Shown in pieces: positions 53,101-64,000 of a DNA stretch of 64,000 nt. Position 1 is the stretch's first letter. Each line of letters begins with the position of its first letter. A program made the position numbers and the translations under genes. Below the pieces are notes generated by a model that did no database searches, was not told the DNA's origin, and saw only the letters and a program-made list of their open reading frames with translations. Source of the stretch: Bryoerythrophyllum caledonicum (Eukaryota > Streptophyta > Bryopsida > Pottiales > Pottiaceae); the NCBI GenBank assembly GCA_963971425.1, contig OZ020524.1, positions 14,449,845-14,513,844 on the forward strand. Reading direction: 5' to 3'.

Positions 53101-55519
53101 TGTTATTTAATCCCTTCTACGAGGAATTTTTCAAGAACGCTAAACTTGTGAGGAGATACATTGCAACACTAAAAATTTATAATCCTCAGTTTAGAGTTAT
53201 TTCTGAAACCAAGTATTAATTGATTGAAAGTTTGGCCCACCTGCAAATTTTTGTTATTTTCCTCTATCAATCAACAAGAGTGAATAAATTATTTTCAAAT
53301 TTTTATCGAATTCCCCATTTTTAGTAAAATTAGTAATATAACTAATTATTGATTACAAACGGAAAATTGCCCTTGGACCCTAAGATCCATAGGAAATGTC
53401 AATCATTGCACCAAATATAATAATGTAATTCTCTCATTTATGTATCCTATAAATAAATTTGTACAAAATATGGGACATTGTGACATAAAAAGTGGGTACC
53501 TTAGTGTCCTTATACCCTACACCCATCCTACATTTTCTTGAAATTTTCTCATTCTTCCATCTAGTGGCTATTTCACAACAACATATACTATGAGGATGGT
53601 GTATTGCTACACCATACCTTTTTCCGTGTTTACATGGGTCTAAGTTGTTTAGCAAGTCTCTATAGTTAGCTTGAAGGGGGATTTGAGGGTTTACTATACA
53701 TACACTTTTGTGTGCATGAATTTTGTATATTTGATGTTGGTTATGGAACTCAACCTATTGTCTATAACGAAGTTCATTGATACAACACATGTCAGGGTGT
53801 GTGCCATCTAGTGCCTGACCATATCAAATTAGTATTTGGATGAATTAGTTGTATTTTAACAATTGAGTTTGTGTTTGATGGTGTTTGATCCATTCATGCA
53901 TTTTCCATCCACTAAATTATTTCATTCGCCTAGGATTTGAGTTTGGAATGGAGGAACCCTCTTTGGCTTGATACTCTTGTCAATTCAAGTTTTGTGAGAG
54001 AGTTTGGAGTTCTTGTTGCTAGCTTTGTCTAGAGATCATGGTGATTTTGCCATTAAGTAAAGCTTGACACGTTCCATATCCACCTGCAAGTTGCATTCTT
54101 TGATTCTCTCTTGGTGGAGCAAAAGAGGCTTGCCTACATGTATGATTCCTTTTTTTTTCATTTAAGAGTGTGCAACATGTGCACTTTTATGTGTATGATC
54201 TTTGATTAATAAATGTTGTTATAGCATTCAATCTTGTTGTGTGTGATGATGTTCAATTACATGACACATTAAATCTTGATATTGTTGAAAGTAGATGAAT
54301 TAATATATTTCAAAGGAGAAATATTAAACAAAGGCACAATTATACAAAAAATAGAAAAAAGAATCATTAAAATTTTGATTTAAAAAATATTTACCAATCA
54401 TCAATATAAACATCAAGCTAAAGGATCACATTGTTGCTTTAAAGTTTTCACATTGATAAAAAGAATAAATGATCTAGCATTGAAAAAAGTTCAAATATCA
54501 AACATTTCTTACAGAGACCTATTATAAAAAATTTACTATTCCACATTGAAAAGATTATATATTGAATGATAGTGAATAAGAGACTTTATAGGGTAGAATC
54601 TCTTCTTGATGTTGACAAAGAGGTTAACAAAATAATTTTACATTTTGACATTGTAACTTGAATTGAGGGAGAAAATGAGAAAAAGAATTCATTGTGTGAC
54701 ATCGATAAAAGTGATTAAGTGATTGACCTCCATTAAAAGCCAAGGGAGAGATTACCATTTGACATTGACAAAATTTATCTAGTAATTTACATTCTTAGAA
54801 AGGTTGAGATGAAAGGATTTAACATTTCAAGGTGATGGTTTAACCCTTAATATGTTGTCTACATCTAATAATCTTTGTCCTTGGCTTTTCTTTGAATTAT
54901 TCATTGATATTGAGTAATACTTGAGCATTTCTGGTCTACGTGTCACAATGGAGTTGCCAACAACCTCTTGCTTATGGTCAATATGGGCTTCTTGTTCTTT
55001 TATGCCCATGAATGTTTTTGCTTGAGCTTTCTTTGCCATTAAGTTTATAACCCTCACACAACCTCAATTTAAATTTTAGACCCTCCAAAAACTCAAAATC
55101 AATAGTTGTTATTTATACAAATAGTTGAATTTTTACTACACCCTTCATTAAATATAGTGTAGATTCATTATTGATGTAGATCAACCACACTAATTAACAT
55201 CAAGTACATGCATGTGAAGTTGTGATTGGTCATTTGTTTCCAAGCATATGTGTGCGAGTCCACATTTGCATCTACTTAGTGTATCATCTCAAATTACTTA
55301 GATCCACACCATATTCAAATAACAATGTAACTTTTGAACTTGCGGCTACAGCAAACAAATAAACATTTTTCTTTATGTGGTTATTTTTAGAATAATGATC
55401 ATTAGACTATGTTTCATATGTTACATTTTATGATTCATCACCACTATAAACCCAAATTTAACAATACAATTTATTGAATTTGCATATTGTAATGATAGAT
55501 TCTCCTCTCAAACAATTCT
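53101..55519. other. AT-rich intergenic spacer
   Basis: No gene or clear repeat boundary. A 76-codon minus-strand ORF (54827-55057) has fairly protein-like composition but no recognised domain. Confidence 0.5.
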
Positions 55520-57130
55520 CAACAAAATTATTAAATATCAATCGTTAATCGACAGTATAACTAGCCACGGCTGGAAAGTAGACCCTATCATCATTCTCAC
55601 AGCCGGAGCTAGAGCCACATCACACAACTTGCCACTAACAATACTTACAGAGAAATTTAATATTCCTCTTACCACCATCCAACACACTTTTAAAAATATT
55701 AACAACATTGCCGCGCACCATGCTATGTCTATACTACTACACAAACGACAAATTGAAAACAACCAACCAATACCCACAATCCTAGATCCCCCATAGTCAT
55801 TTTTATTCAACACTATGAATACTACAATATTACTATTCCAAGCTCAATGACAAAGGCTCTAGATTCGATTTCTATATCAAATACCCCGCCAAATTGACAA
55901 TTGACTTGTGACCAACATAATTAATTCATTACCGCCAAAACCACCGTCCAATAAATTATGTCAAAAAGTTAAACGGTCCTCACATATCTTGACAACTGTC
56001 TAAATTTCACAGGAAGTTGACTTTGCCTACACACTAAAATATCTCCCTAACACTAACAAAATTCAATATAAAGACACTTTTGCACCAGCTAACCATCCAC
56101 AGTTATAACCCCACCAGCAGCCAACCTCTAGTACGTCTCACACCCCTATGTCAAATACCATTTGGTATTGCTCCTCAAGATCTGATAGTCTAGTAGATGT
56201 AAACCTTTCACAGTCCGTCGAGACAAATCTCCAACCGATGTCAGTATCAGATGTTCCGCAACTGGAACAAGAGCTTTCATTTTCTGGTCTTCCAGATCAC
56301 AATATACCCTTCACCCAACCACCATCTCCTCAGAGTCGACATCGTCCATTCCTACCCTTGATAGATGCGGTTCTACAACCCCCTACTCAAAGGCCAAGAT
56401 TAGATGCATCTCTGAACTTTGGACATCGTGGTAGAGCCCCTCTTAGTCCAGGACCTCCAATCTATCCTCCACTACCTACTCAAGTGCCAGAAAGATCTAC
56501 GCCATCTGCAACTAACAGAGACCAAGTACGATTTATTGGAGATCTCATGCGCATGAGATCTCCTATAATTGGCCTAGCATTCTTCTTAAAAGTCAACAGT
56601 AGTTCCCTTTTTCCGCATTCAACTTCTCATTATTTAGCTCAACTTCGCAACACATTAGAATTTATTTTACTTTATTTTTGAACTTTTCTCCTTAAATTCT
56701 TACTAGAGCTCCATTCTTGGCACATACTAGTGTTAAGCAGTCTCAATTTACCTCTCCCTACGTTTGACTTACGAACTACCTTTCCTTGACTCTAAAAATT
56801 TCTTTAACATTCCACGTGTAAAATAAATAAATAAATAAATATATATATATAAAAACAAAACAAAAAAAAACAACCCATATTTACTCCTTCCAACCAATTA
56901 GTTTACTCTTTTCTTTGTTCTAATCTTTTAATATCCTCCTATCAAAGGAGATACTTCTCCTTTTCACCTGCCACTTCCCATAGTGTCTACCCTTGAAAAG
57001 GGGTAGTAGTTCCCATCCACTTTTCTCTGTCTTCTGGACATTGATATAGTACTAGGAACAAACGAACACTTTATTCACGCCGACCTTTTGAAGGCCGGAG
57101 TTCTTACTACTTTTATGATTCATACATAGA
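55520..57130 (+). pseudogene. 3' fragment of a second LINE (C-terminal domain and 3' region)
   Basis: Plus-strand codons 55520-55796 encode a LINE C-terminal segment with SHGWKVDPIIILTAGARATS and AMSILLHKRQIENNQP, a pattern I recall from LINE ORF2 C-termini. The stop TAG is at 55794-55796. A Pro/Ser-rich ORF follows (56148-56681) and the segment ends near a hairpin, TTATTCACGCCGACC...GGCCGGAG (57071-57101), also found next to the first LINE at 48550-48588. Only the 3' part is present, as typical for 5'-truncated LINEs. Clade unknown. Confidence 0.6.
56148..56681 (+). CDS. Hypothetical Pro/Ser-rich ORF in the LINE 3' region
   Basis: 177 codons, uninterrupted, with low hydrophobic content at first (LEQELSFSGLPDHNIPF, then TQPPSPQSRH and PPIYPPLPTQVPERS), then a short hydrophobic stretch near the end. 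No domain recognised and no intron needed. It lies downstream of the LINE C-terminal fragment in the same orientation, so it may be LINE-derived disordered coding sequence. It may also be a chance ORF. Confidence 0.3.
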   Translation: MSNTIWYCSSRSDSLVDVNLSQSVETNLQPMSVSDVPQLEQELSFSGLPDHNIPFTQPPSPQSRHRPFLPLIDAVLQPPTQRPRLDASLNFGHRGRAPLSPGPPIYPPLPTQVPERSTPSATNRDQVRFIGDLMRMRSPIIGLAFFLKVNSSSLFPHSTSHYLAQLRNTLEFILLYF

Positions 57131-57690
57131 TTTAGAAAATACCATGACATACATAAATAACATGCTAGAAACAAAAACCATAAACTCCATCTCTATTTGA
57201 TTTGCATTCTAATTTAAGTTCCAAGGATTGATATGCTTTCAATGAATGTTGTGAGAATTTGTGCCAAAGTCTGACGGGCAAACTCTAGTGATTTCCACGA
57301 CGACCAGTCGTGATGAAATGTACCCACTATCTAGATGATGATAAGTTACACTCGTAGATTCTCCCAAGTCAAGTCACCCTCATACGACTTTCAATACTTA
57401 CACAATACCCAGTGATGCTATAATCATACCCGAGGTATATCTGAACGATACACACCTGATACCCTCCCTCACCCAATCGCACACCCAATTGATACCCGAC
57501 CCTAACTCGTCCAGTAAATACTGCAATCCCACATACCCGGTAGATAACCTCACTAAACCCGAATGAAACCCAGGTATTGAATGTACAATATTGGAATTAG
57601 GGTCCGCACTTCAAATTTGAATTCGCATCAGGAAACGCCACCCAAAACCATGACTTCCCTGAAACCGCTAGTGTCTCAAATATGCCCTAA
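57131..57690. other. Intergenic, no gene seen
   Basis: Nothing supportable; sequence becomes GC-richer toward the RRP1 promoter. Confidence 0.5.
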
Positions 57691-58291
57691 AACTAGATAA
57701 TGAGCATTTTAGGTACAGGAACGGTTTTAGAAACAGTGGCGCTTTCACGATACCATCCCTTACGGCGCCGTCACGGCCGCGGGCCAATACGAATCCGGTC
57801 CCGGAACCCCAGCCCGCGCCCGCGGCCGAACACCGAGAGGCGTGATCTTCTGGCCGCGTACATAATGAGAGTGTGTCGGGTTTTGGATAGGATGACGGGT
57901 TAGGGCATTTGTCTTCCCGGAAGAGAAAACTCACACTGAACGCGATGGGAAGCTTTCTCGCTCTCACTCTCTCTCTCTCTCGCAGTGACGGCTATGGAGC
58001 TCGCCGCTCGCTGCCAGCCGCTGCTGTCTCGCCGCTCTCTGGCCCCCGTCGCGGTTTAGATCGCTTCCTCTCCCTGTCTTCTATCTGCAGCTCCTCCGCC
58101 CTCCCGTTTTCATCCCGTATCGCGGATGCTAGGGTCATTGTGAGAGTTTCCATTTGTTAGAGTCCAGTTTTGAAGGCCGGAGGTTCGTTCAGTGGAGTGC
58201 GGCATTGTTTGTTGTTTGTTGAGGAGGTGATTGGTAAGGAGAGGGAGGGGGGCGCGCTTGCCGCGCTTCTGAGGGAGAGAGGGCGAGCACA
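57691..58291 (+). promoter_or_regulatory. RRP1 promoter and 5' leader
   Basis: GC-rich segment (57740-57840, with GCCGCGGGCC) followed by a short TC tract at about 57958-57982, then leader up to the ATG at 58292. Upstream ATGs (for example 57943) are present if transcription starts far enough upstream. No TATA box recognised. Confidence 0.4.
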
Positions 58292-61200
58292 ATGGAAGAC
58301 GCGGGGGGAGGCGTGGTGGAGAAGAACAACTTCGCGCGGAAGTTGGGATCTGCGGACAAGAAGACGCGGGAGAAGGGACTGTCGTTGCTGGTGCTCTGGC
58401 TCTCGTGCCAGAAGGTGAGTTCGTCTGTACTAGCGGGGGTAATTGTTCGCAATTGAGGATTGCTTGCACTTCTTCCTGTTGAATCTGCGATTTATTTATC
58501 GGTTGATCGTTAACATCTGAGTCGTCATGTTTAGATAATGAGAATTGGCGCGTTTGCGTTCTTAGGTGTGAGTCGTAGTGCTTTATTCAGTCGCTATGAG
58601 AAATTCTCGATAGTAATTAGTGATGGAGTTAGTTTCGAATGACTGAGTTGCAGCGTTGTAAGTTCGTAGCGGTTGTCGTAGTGTTCGTGTCTTTGATCGA
58701 TGGAAACTGAATATTGTCAGTTGTTACTGCGAATCCGTGTATTCGTCTGTCCGGGGGAGTGAGATAGGTCGTCTAGTAGTGAATATGGCCGCCTAGTTCG
58801 ACGACGCGTGACTCGTGGTTTGTATATGTGGTGTTCGTGGACTGTACGTGTCTTGGACTGTTCGGATTGCGAACCAGATACATGTCTCTTGGTCTTGAAT
58901 GGGGTGATACAGTGCAAGTTAAAGTGGAATTTGTGCATGCACGGAGAACTGTCTTGCTAGAATGACCGTCCTTTTTCTTCTCGAGATACATCTTCGTTCT
59001 GGCAGGATATTTAGTCTGTTTGAGTTACGCGCTCTGGTTTTGAAAAAGAATTGCGGTTGATAACTGCGGAATTCGCTCGTTTGGATTCGTTCCAGTCGTT
59101 GTCCGTTGCTCTAGTACCGACTGTTACTTTAGTAGCATCTAGTGCGTGAGTTTCTCGCGATAACTAGGATTACGCTAATTGCGTGGGACTAAACCCTGAT
59201 TAGTCAGCTGCGACCTAGGGTTTTAGGGTAGGTGTGCCTGAGAAGGATCAGCTGTCTGACCTTGCCTTGTCGATGTTGTAGTTTGTTTCGATCTTCTTTA
59301 AATTTTTTGTTGGGCAAATTTTTGCGAAAGTAGAAGTGCCGCCTCACTGTGTATTTTTTTTTGTTCCTGATCTGTGTTTGGAGGTTTTTGGGAACGAGAG
59401 GGTATCTATAATGCTGTGTCGAATTAACCCTGGAGGATACGGTTTCATGCACGATTCAAAGGTTTCTTATCCAAGTTTTCTCCGGTGCGCTGTGTACAGG
59501 AAGTCGGAGAGGATGAGCTGAAAAAAATATGGAAAGGATTGTTCTATTGCTTGTGGCACTCGGACAAGGCCCATGTGCAAGGGGATCTCATTAACAAGTT
59601 AGCAGGCATTCTCGAAAGCCTGGATGCGAATACGTCTTTGGCGTTTTTCGAAGTTTTTCTCACGACAATGAGACGGGAGTGGGGTGGAATTGACAGGTTG
59701 AGGTTGGACAAGTTCTACCGTCTCCTGAGGCAATTTCTGATAAGAGTGTTCACTCTTCTTCAGAAGAGCAAGTGGGACGAAGAAACCATTGGAAAATACA
59801 TGAATGCGTTGGTTGAGAGGTCTTTGCTTGCCAACGACCAGTATCCAGCTTTGGGGGTGAACCTGCACTTTGTGGACATCTTTCTTACCGAGCTTCGGAA
59901 GTTTCAGCCTATCTCTGCTGGGACGCTAAGGCTGATGCTGCAGCCATGCTACGCGACTCTCGCGGGCGCTCCTGACAAGTCCTTGTTGAAGAGAGTCAAA
60001 GAGTGTGTGTTCATGCCCTTGCTGGAAGAAGCCCAAACCTTCTTGAAAAGCGCGCAAGATGGTAGTGTAGTTGATGAGAACAGCTTTGGACCGCATGTAG
60101 TATCATTGCCACTGGGTGCCCGCCTTTTCGAGCTAGCTTCTGTGGAGTCTACTCCCCAGGCTAACCGCAAGATTTTGTACGAAATAAACGCCGAATATGC
60201 CAAGTTGGAGAAACTAGTTGCTGCTGCAGGTATTGATCTAAGTTCGATAATGATGGGGGGTGGTAACATTGACGTCGAGATGGCTGAAGTTCGTGCTAGC
60301 GTTCCTACCAGGCAATCGGCAAGGCAAGCTGGAAAAAGGGCCACGATGGAAATAGTGGTTGCAGGAAATGGTGCCGGAAAGAAGAGGAAAGTGAAGGAAA
60401 TTAAGGACGTTCCTACTCCATATGAAAACCCTTCAGACTCGCCTATTTTGAATCTGGTGGAACCCTCAGTCGCTGACGTTGTGAGCGTTAATGGGAAAAA
60501 GAAAAATCTCAAGAAAAAGACTTCAACCGTAGTGAAGAAGGGTGGATCAGAGGAAACAACACAAGGAACTGGAGCCGAGAAGGCTGACGTTGAGCAGATT
60601 GATGATCAGGTCGTGAATGCTGTGTCGGAGAAGAAGAAGAAGGGGAAGAAAAAAGCCGCCGCTGCTGCCGAGATTGCCGAAGTCCAAGCCTCGAGCAAGA
60701 GAAAGGGGGCCAAGAGAGGGGGAGTGGGGAAGGGTAGTTCTGTGCCAGCAGGTACGCATAGAGCTCAGGCGTAGGTTTATGGCGCACTATCATTTCTGAA
60801 GGGACGGGTTGGTCGAAGCTGTGAAATGCCCCATTTTATCGAGCGGGGAGCTGAGTGTGAGTTTGTTGACGGGTTAGCCGTCTATGCAAGGCTCTTGAAG
60901 TATAGTGAACAAGGGCGCATCAAGTAATATGGGTTTAAGATAGGAAGGTTGACGGACATTGGTTTGCGCACAGATTTTTGTCATGATGATCAAAAGGAAG
61001 CTTCTAAATTTTGAATTCCAGCTGTACGTCTGCAACTATGGTTGTCGTTCGTTTTCATCCGTATGCTGTGTAGTAAGAGCTGTGGCTGCGTGTTTTCCAC
61101 TGGATATGTTCAACGGTACCTGGACTAATTCCAACGTTTCTATGAAGCAGTCGGAACAGGAGGCACAGCGACGATGTCCGAGCAGAGTGAACAAGTGCAG

Positions 61201-61818
61201 GCAGGAGCTGGAGATTTGTCGGGGATGAGAGAAGCAGATTCAGTGATAAATGTGAGTGTGAATGACTCTGTAATTTCAAACTTAGAGCAGAAATTTGCTT
61301 CCATTGCCGCTGAGAGTGTTCAAGAAGCTAGGTCCAATGGTTCATGCGGAGAGGCGACCCCGACTGAAAGCGGTGGCAAGAAGAAGCGGAAGAGAGGAAA
61401 GGCTGTGGAAGGTTCTGAGCCATCGTTGAGCGAGAATACTTTGAGTCCAAGGCTAATGATGACACCCCCAGGGAAATCAAATGGAGCGGATCAGACGCCA
61501 GGGTCCAACTCAACAAAGAAGAAGAAAGTCAAGTTTGTGCTGAAGAACAACATCGTGTGGAAGCCCAACAATCCTCTTCCCCCTCAGTCCATGCGAACTC
61601 CTCCATCGGCTACACCGAGAGGGAGCGCTTTAAAGAAGGGTGTGCCTGCGGGACCAATCCGCGTGCCACCAACTCGCAAGGTTGGTTCGGGTTCTAAGCG
61701 GCGCTCACCCAGTCAAATTTTGTCCATTACGAAACAGAAGCCTGCAAGGTCTCCCAAGAGCTTATCCAAAGGTCCAAGGTTTGCCAGGCGAGTCCGTAAG
61801 TCACCAGGGTCTTTGTAG
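58292..61818 (+). CDS. RRP1: Ribosomal RNA-processing protein 1 (Nop52 family)
   Basis: Three exons, 58292-58414, 59500-60751 and 61151-61818, join in consistent phase to 680 residues. The first exon (MEDAGGGVVEKNNFARKLGS, then LLVLWLSCQK) and the start of exon 2 (ELKKIWKGLFYCLWHSDK, LTTMRREWGGIDRLRLDKFY) form the Nop52 domain over about the first 220 residues; this nucleolar protein is needed for pre-60S rRNA processing. A long Lys-rich disordered tail follows. The last exon ends in the plant RRP1 C-terminal motif (KKVKFVLKNNIVWKP, then PPSATPRGSALKKG) and a basic end. Reading straight through the GTACGC donor at 60752 would instead stop at 60774, giving a shorter protein without that motif; the spliced form is preferred, but retention could yield both. 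Intron 1 is 1085 bp. Confidence 0.93.
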
Positions 61819-63540
61819 GAGTTAGCGGCCTTAGCTAGTGAGTCACAGTAAAACATTCTTTAGTGTGGTGGGAGTTTTTTTCGTGGAGTGAGAATATGTA
61901 AGCTATTTGTTTGCTCCATGCCTCAGGCCACCTTTGATATTCTCGAGTGATACCCTGTACTGGCATCATTCACAGGAATATCATCCCTGTGAATGACATG
62001 GTCGAGACCTTGCCTGTTATTGCTAGAACTGCTTGTGGTCGCTGAGCTGTCATCTCATGTAGCCATGAGATGAGCTTGAGCATTGCGATGTATTCAGCAT
62101 CCAATGTGGCTTACATAGTCGTATGGGCACTGACGTTGCCTGCCTGTGTATTCATGGCCCCGCGTGGATCGAAATTCCTCTGGATTCCTTCAAACTCCGT
62201 GTTCGGTAACGAGGTCAGTGCATACTCCAATTCTCACTTTACTATTGATCGCCTTGTGAAAAGGATGGACGCACGTCGCGAATAATGCGACCGTGACATA
62301 TCTTTATCAACGGACTTCTGGTCACTGAGGTATGTCAATCAAGACTCTACCTCTCTTTACTAGATATCTCAATAGCACTTCGATTTGGGATGCTGTTCAT
62401 CAAACAACAGTCTCTGAATTGCATGCTGTCTTCCTGTGAGGAGTAATTATCTCAAGTTTGAAAGAGAGAGAAGATCAGTTGATGCCGATGTTCGGAAGTC
62501 TTGTGGACTTGCCTTAGGAAATGAAAGAGAACCAAATATGTACAAATGTCGTTATGGAAACGTTGTGTAACTTGCTTTTGAACTTAGTGCGCACGCTTTT
62601 AATTTTAAGCCTCACGCAGACACTGGCATGCGGGACTAGGGATTTGCGTTGTATAATGAGAATTGGTGCACAGAGTTACACTCATGCGATCTTCAAGTTT
62701 CTGGTCCTCTTGCAACTAGCTGCTGTGTCACTGAAATGCGAAGAAGATTTCCACATTTCAGGCGATTTCCGTTTGGGTAACTGAGGATGTCCAACAGAAC
62801 CATTATCGATAGACGATAGATTTTATCGTCTGGACAGTGATTGATCACACTAGACCGAACGGAATGCAGAACCTGTTCGTTGCTGAGGCGGGATTCAAAA
62901 TGAGCTAAACCACGAGACAGGACTTGAAGCTGCAGCAACGTTGGTTAGTTTTTAGTTCTTTCTACGCAAGTGGAGTACTTCATCCGCGTCGATTTCCTCC
63001 TTTGCAGACGACCACCACATAGAATTCACTACAGGTGATGTCCTTACTCCTCAACGTATCAAGTTATTCCGATTTATTCTGGGTCCCGCCCTTCAACGTA
63101 GCTGCCCTGATCGCATGGTATTATTGATATTGTGTGCGCATTCTGCACATCTGAATTTCATCACAATAAGTATCAAGCGCTACAATCTTAGCCTGGCATT
63201 TCAAGATAAGAGTGCACGCTTTCATAAAATGGCCCGATATGGCCCAACCATTGTAGGCGAGTGTATTAATACGATTACAATTCTCGTGGACGACTGTTTA
63301 TCTGAAATGGTCTAAAAAAAACAAAAAAACAAAATGAAGAAGAAGAAAGAGAGAGAGAAAATGACCTCATAATGCACCATTCAACAACGTTCCGAGGCCG
63401 GCCACACACAAATGACCACCGAGCCATCTCTTTTTCTTCATTCTTTTCTGCTACTCCACCTAAAAAGTTGAGGTCATGTTGTGACCACAAGGCCACTTGT
63501 AAAAGAAGGAAGGACAGACACAAGATGAAGCTACCTAGAC
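61819..63540. other. Intergenic region, no supportable gene
   Basis: Holds the RRP1 3' UTR at the left. Around 62070-62290 one frame loosely recalls the RNase H end of a Copia element (MYSASNVAYIVVW), too worn to call. A 10-bp inverted repeat (CATTCACAGG...CCTGTGAATG) lies at 61967-61995. Confidence 0.4.
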
Positions 63541-63549
63541 TCTTTCCTG

Positions 63550-63742
63550 TTCCATGAAAGAATCCTGTTCCCAACGTCGTTCTCGTCGTTCCCTACCCGC
63601 GTTCGCCTGGTTCCCGACAAACGTCCTCCGTGCTCCCAAACAGACGGAAACCGCACCAAACGTTCTACTTTCGACCTGCTCGCACCGTCTTCACCTCGCC
63701 GCACCAATTCTCCGCCCGTCTCGCGATCACGCTCTGGCTTGG
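63550..63742 (+). other. Possible first exon/leader of a gene continuing off the window
   Basis: CG-richer, CT-rich sequence ends at CTTG|GTGAGT (donor at 63741), typical of a plant 5' UTR exon followed by an intron. No start codon in a convincing frame is seen before 64000. Tentative. Confidence 0.3.
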
Positions 63743-64000
63743 TGAGTCCTCAAGCTACTCTCTTCCTGAATCCACTTCACTTCTCAAATCGCAATTCGGT
63801 GTAGGTTTGACTGAATTCTCGCGATTCCTCCAAGCTACTTTTTGAGAATGCGCGCCGTTGGTGGCATCTGAGGGAGTTTCACGAGCTGGGTTTTGCTCAC
63901 GGGGTCGATCTGTCTTAGGTAGCGCTGCAGTCTGGTGTTTGGGTGAAGATTGACATGGCCATGGCCTCTAGTTTTCGTTAAATTCGCACTCCTTCTGAGC

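Noticed and set aside
62070..62290. Copia RNase H-like remnant
   Set aside because: Only a short loosely similar phrase; no aligned catalytic residues.

Overview
The window looks like nuclear DNA of a land plant. It has spliced genes with GT-AG introns, plant-specific families (XTH, an EMB1270-type PPR protein, plant MRS2, CCCH/FG nucleoporin) and TTTAGGG-type telomere boxes. Gene density is low, repeats are heavily nested, and a LINE with RT and APE-type endonuclease is present. Together these suggest a seed-free plant (bryophyte or lycophyte grade); that placement is inference, not proof.

Layout. 0-9 kb is repeat-dominated: a TTAA-flanked element (18-824), a decayed 4.5 kb LTR-like element (1728-6248), AT-rich spacer, and a small inverted-repeat element with 9-bp target duplications (8359-8635). 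9.4-16.3 kb is a gene island: a multi-pass membrane protein (-), a short EMB1270-like PPR gene (+), tubulin cofactor A (+) and an intact five-exon XTH (-). 16.3-19.5 kb holds dispersed repeats and a second TTAA element. 19.8-29.1 kb has two divergent genes: a CCCH zinc-finger/FG nucleoporin (-) and a 17-exon MRS2/CorA Mg2+ transporter (+) with a C-terminal EF-hand-like module and a 274-bp pure (TC)n intron tract. 29-57 kb is a nest of transposons: two more TTAA elements, then a minus-strand LINE (33.06-48.35 kb, possible ORF1 to 50.2 kb) cut in two by a 10.7 kb TG...CA element with a perfect 5-bp target duplication (35088-45793). That element itself carries a palindromic satellite-like array, a CTT tract, a foldback and a TTAA element. 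A second LINE fragment lies at 55.5-57.1 kb. 57.9-61.8 kb carries a complete RRP1/Nop52 ribosome-biogenesis gene, and a possible 5' exon of a further gene sits at the right edge.

The cellular genes are housekeeping (tubulin folding, mRNA export at the pore, rRNA processing, organellar Mg2+, cell-wall remodelling) and show no sign of forming one pathway. Two divergent pairs share upstream regions (10974-11703 and 22037-23331). Exon boundaries were built by hand from splice signals, phase and family similarity; every CDS described as intact closes in frame.

The most unusual content is the pair of very long, LTR-like single-copy elements that carry their own unrecognised coiled-coil ORF, the family of TTAA-flanked elements with one insertion confirmed by an empty site inside this same window, and the MRS2 transporter with an EF-hand-like tail.
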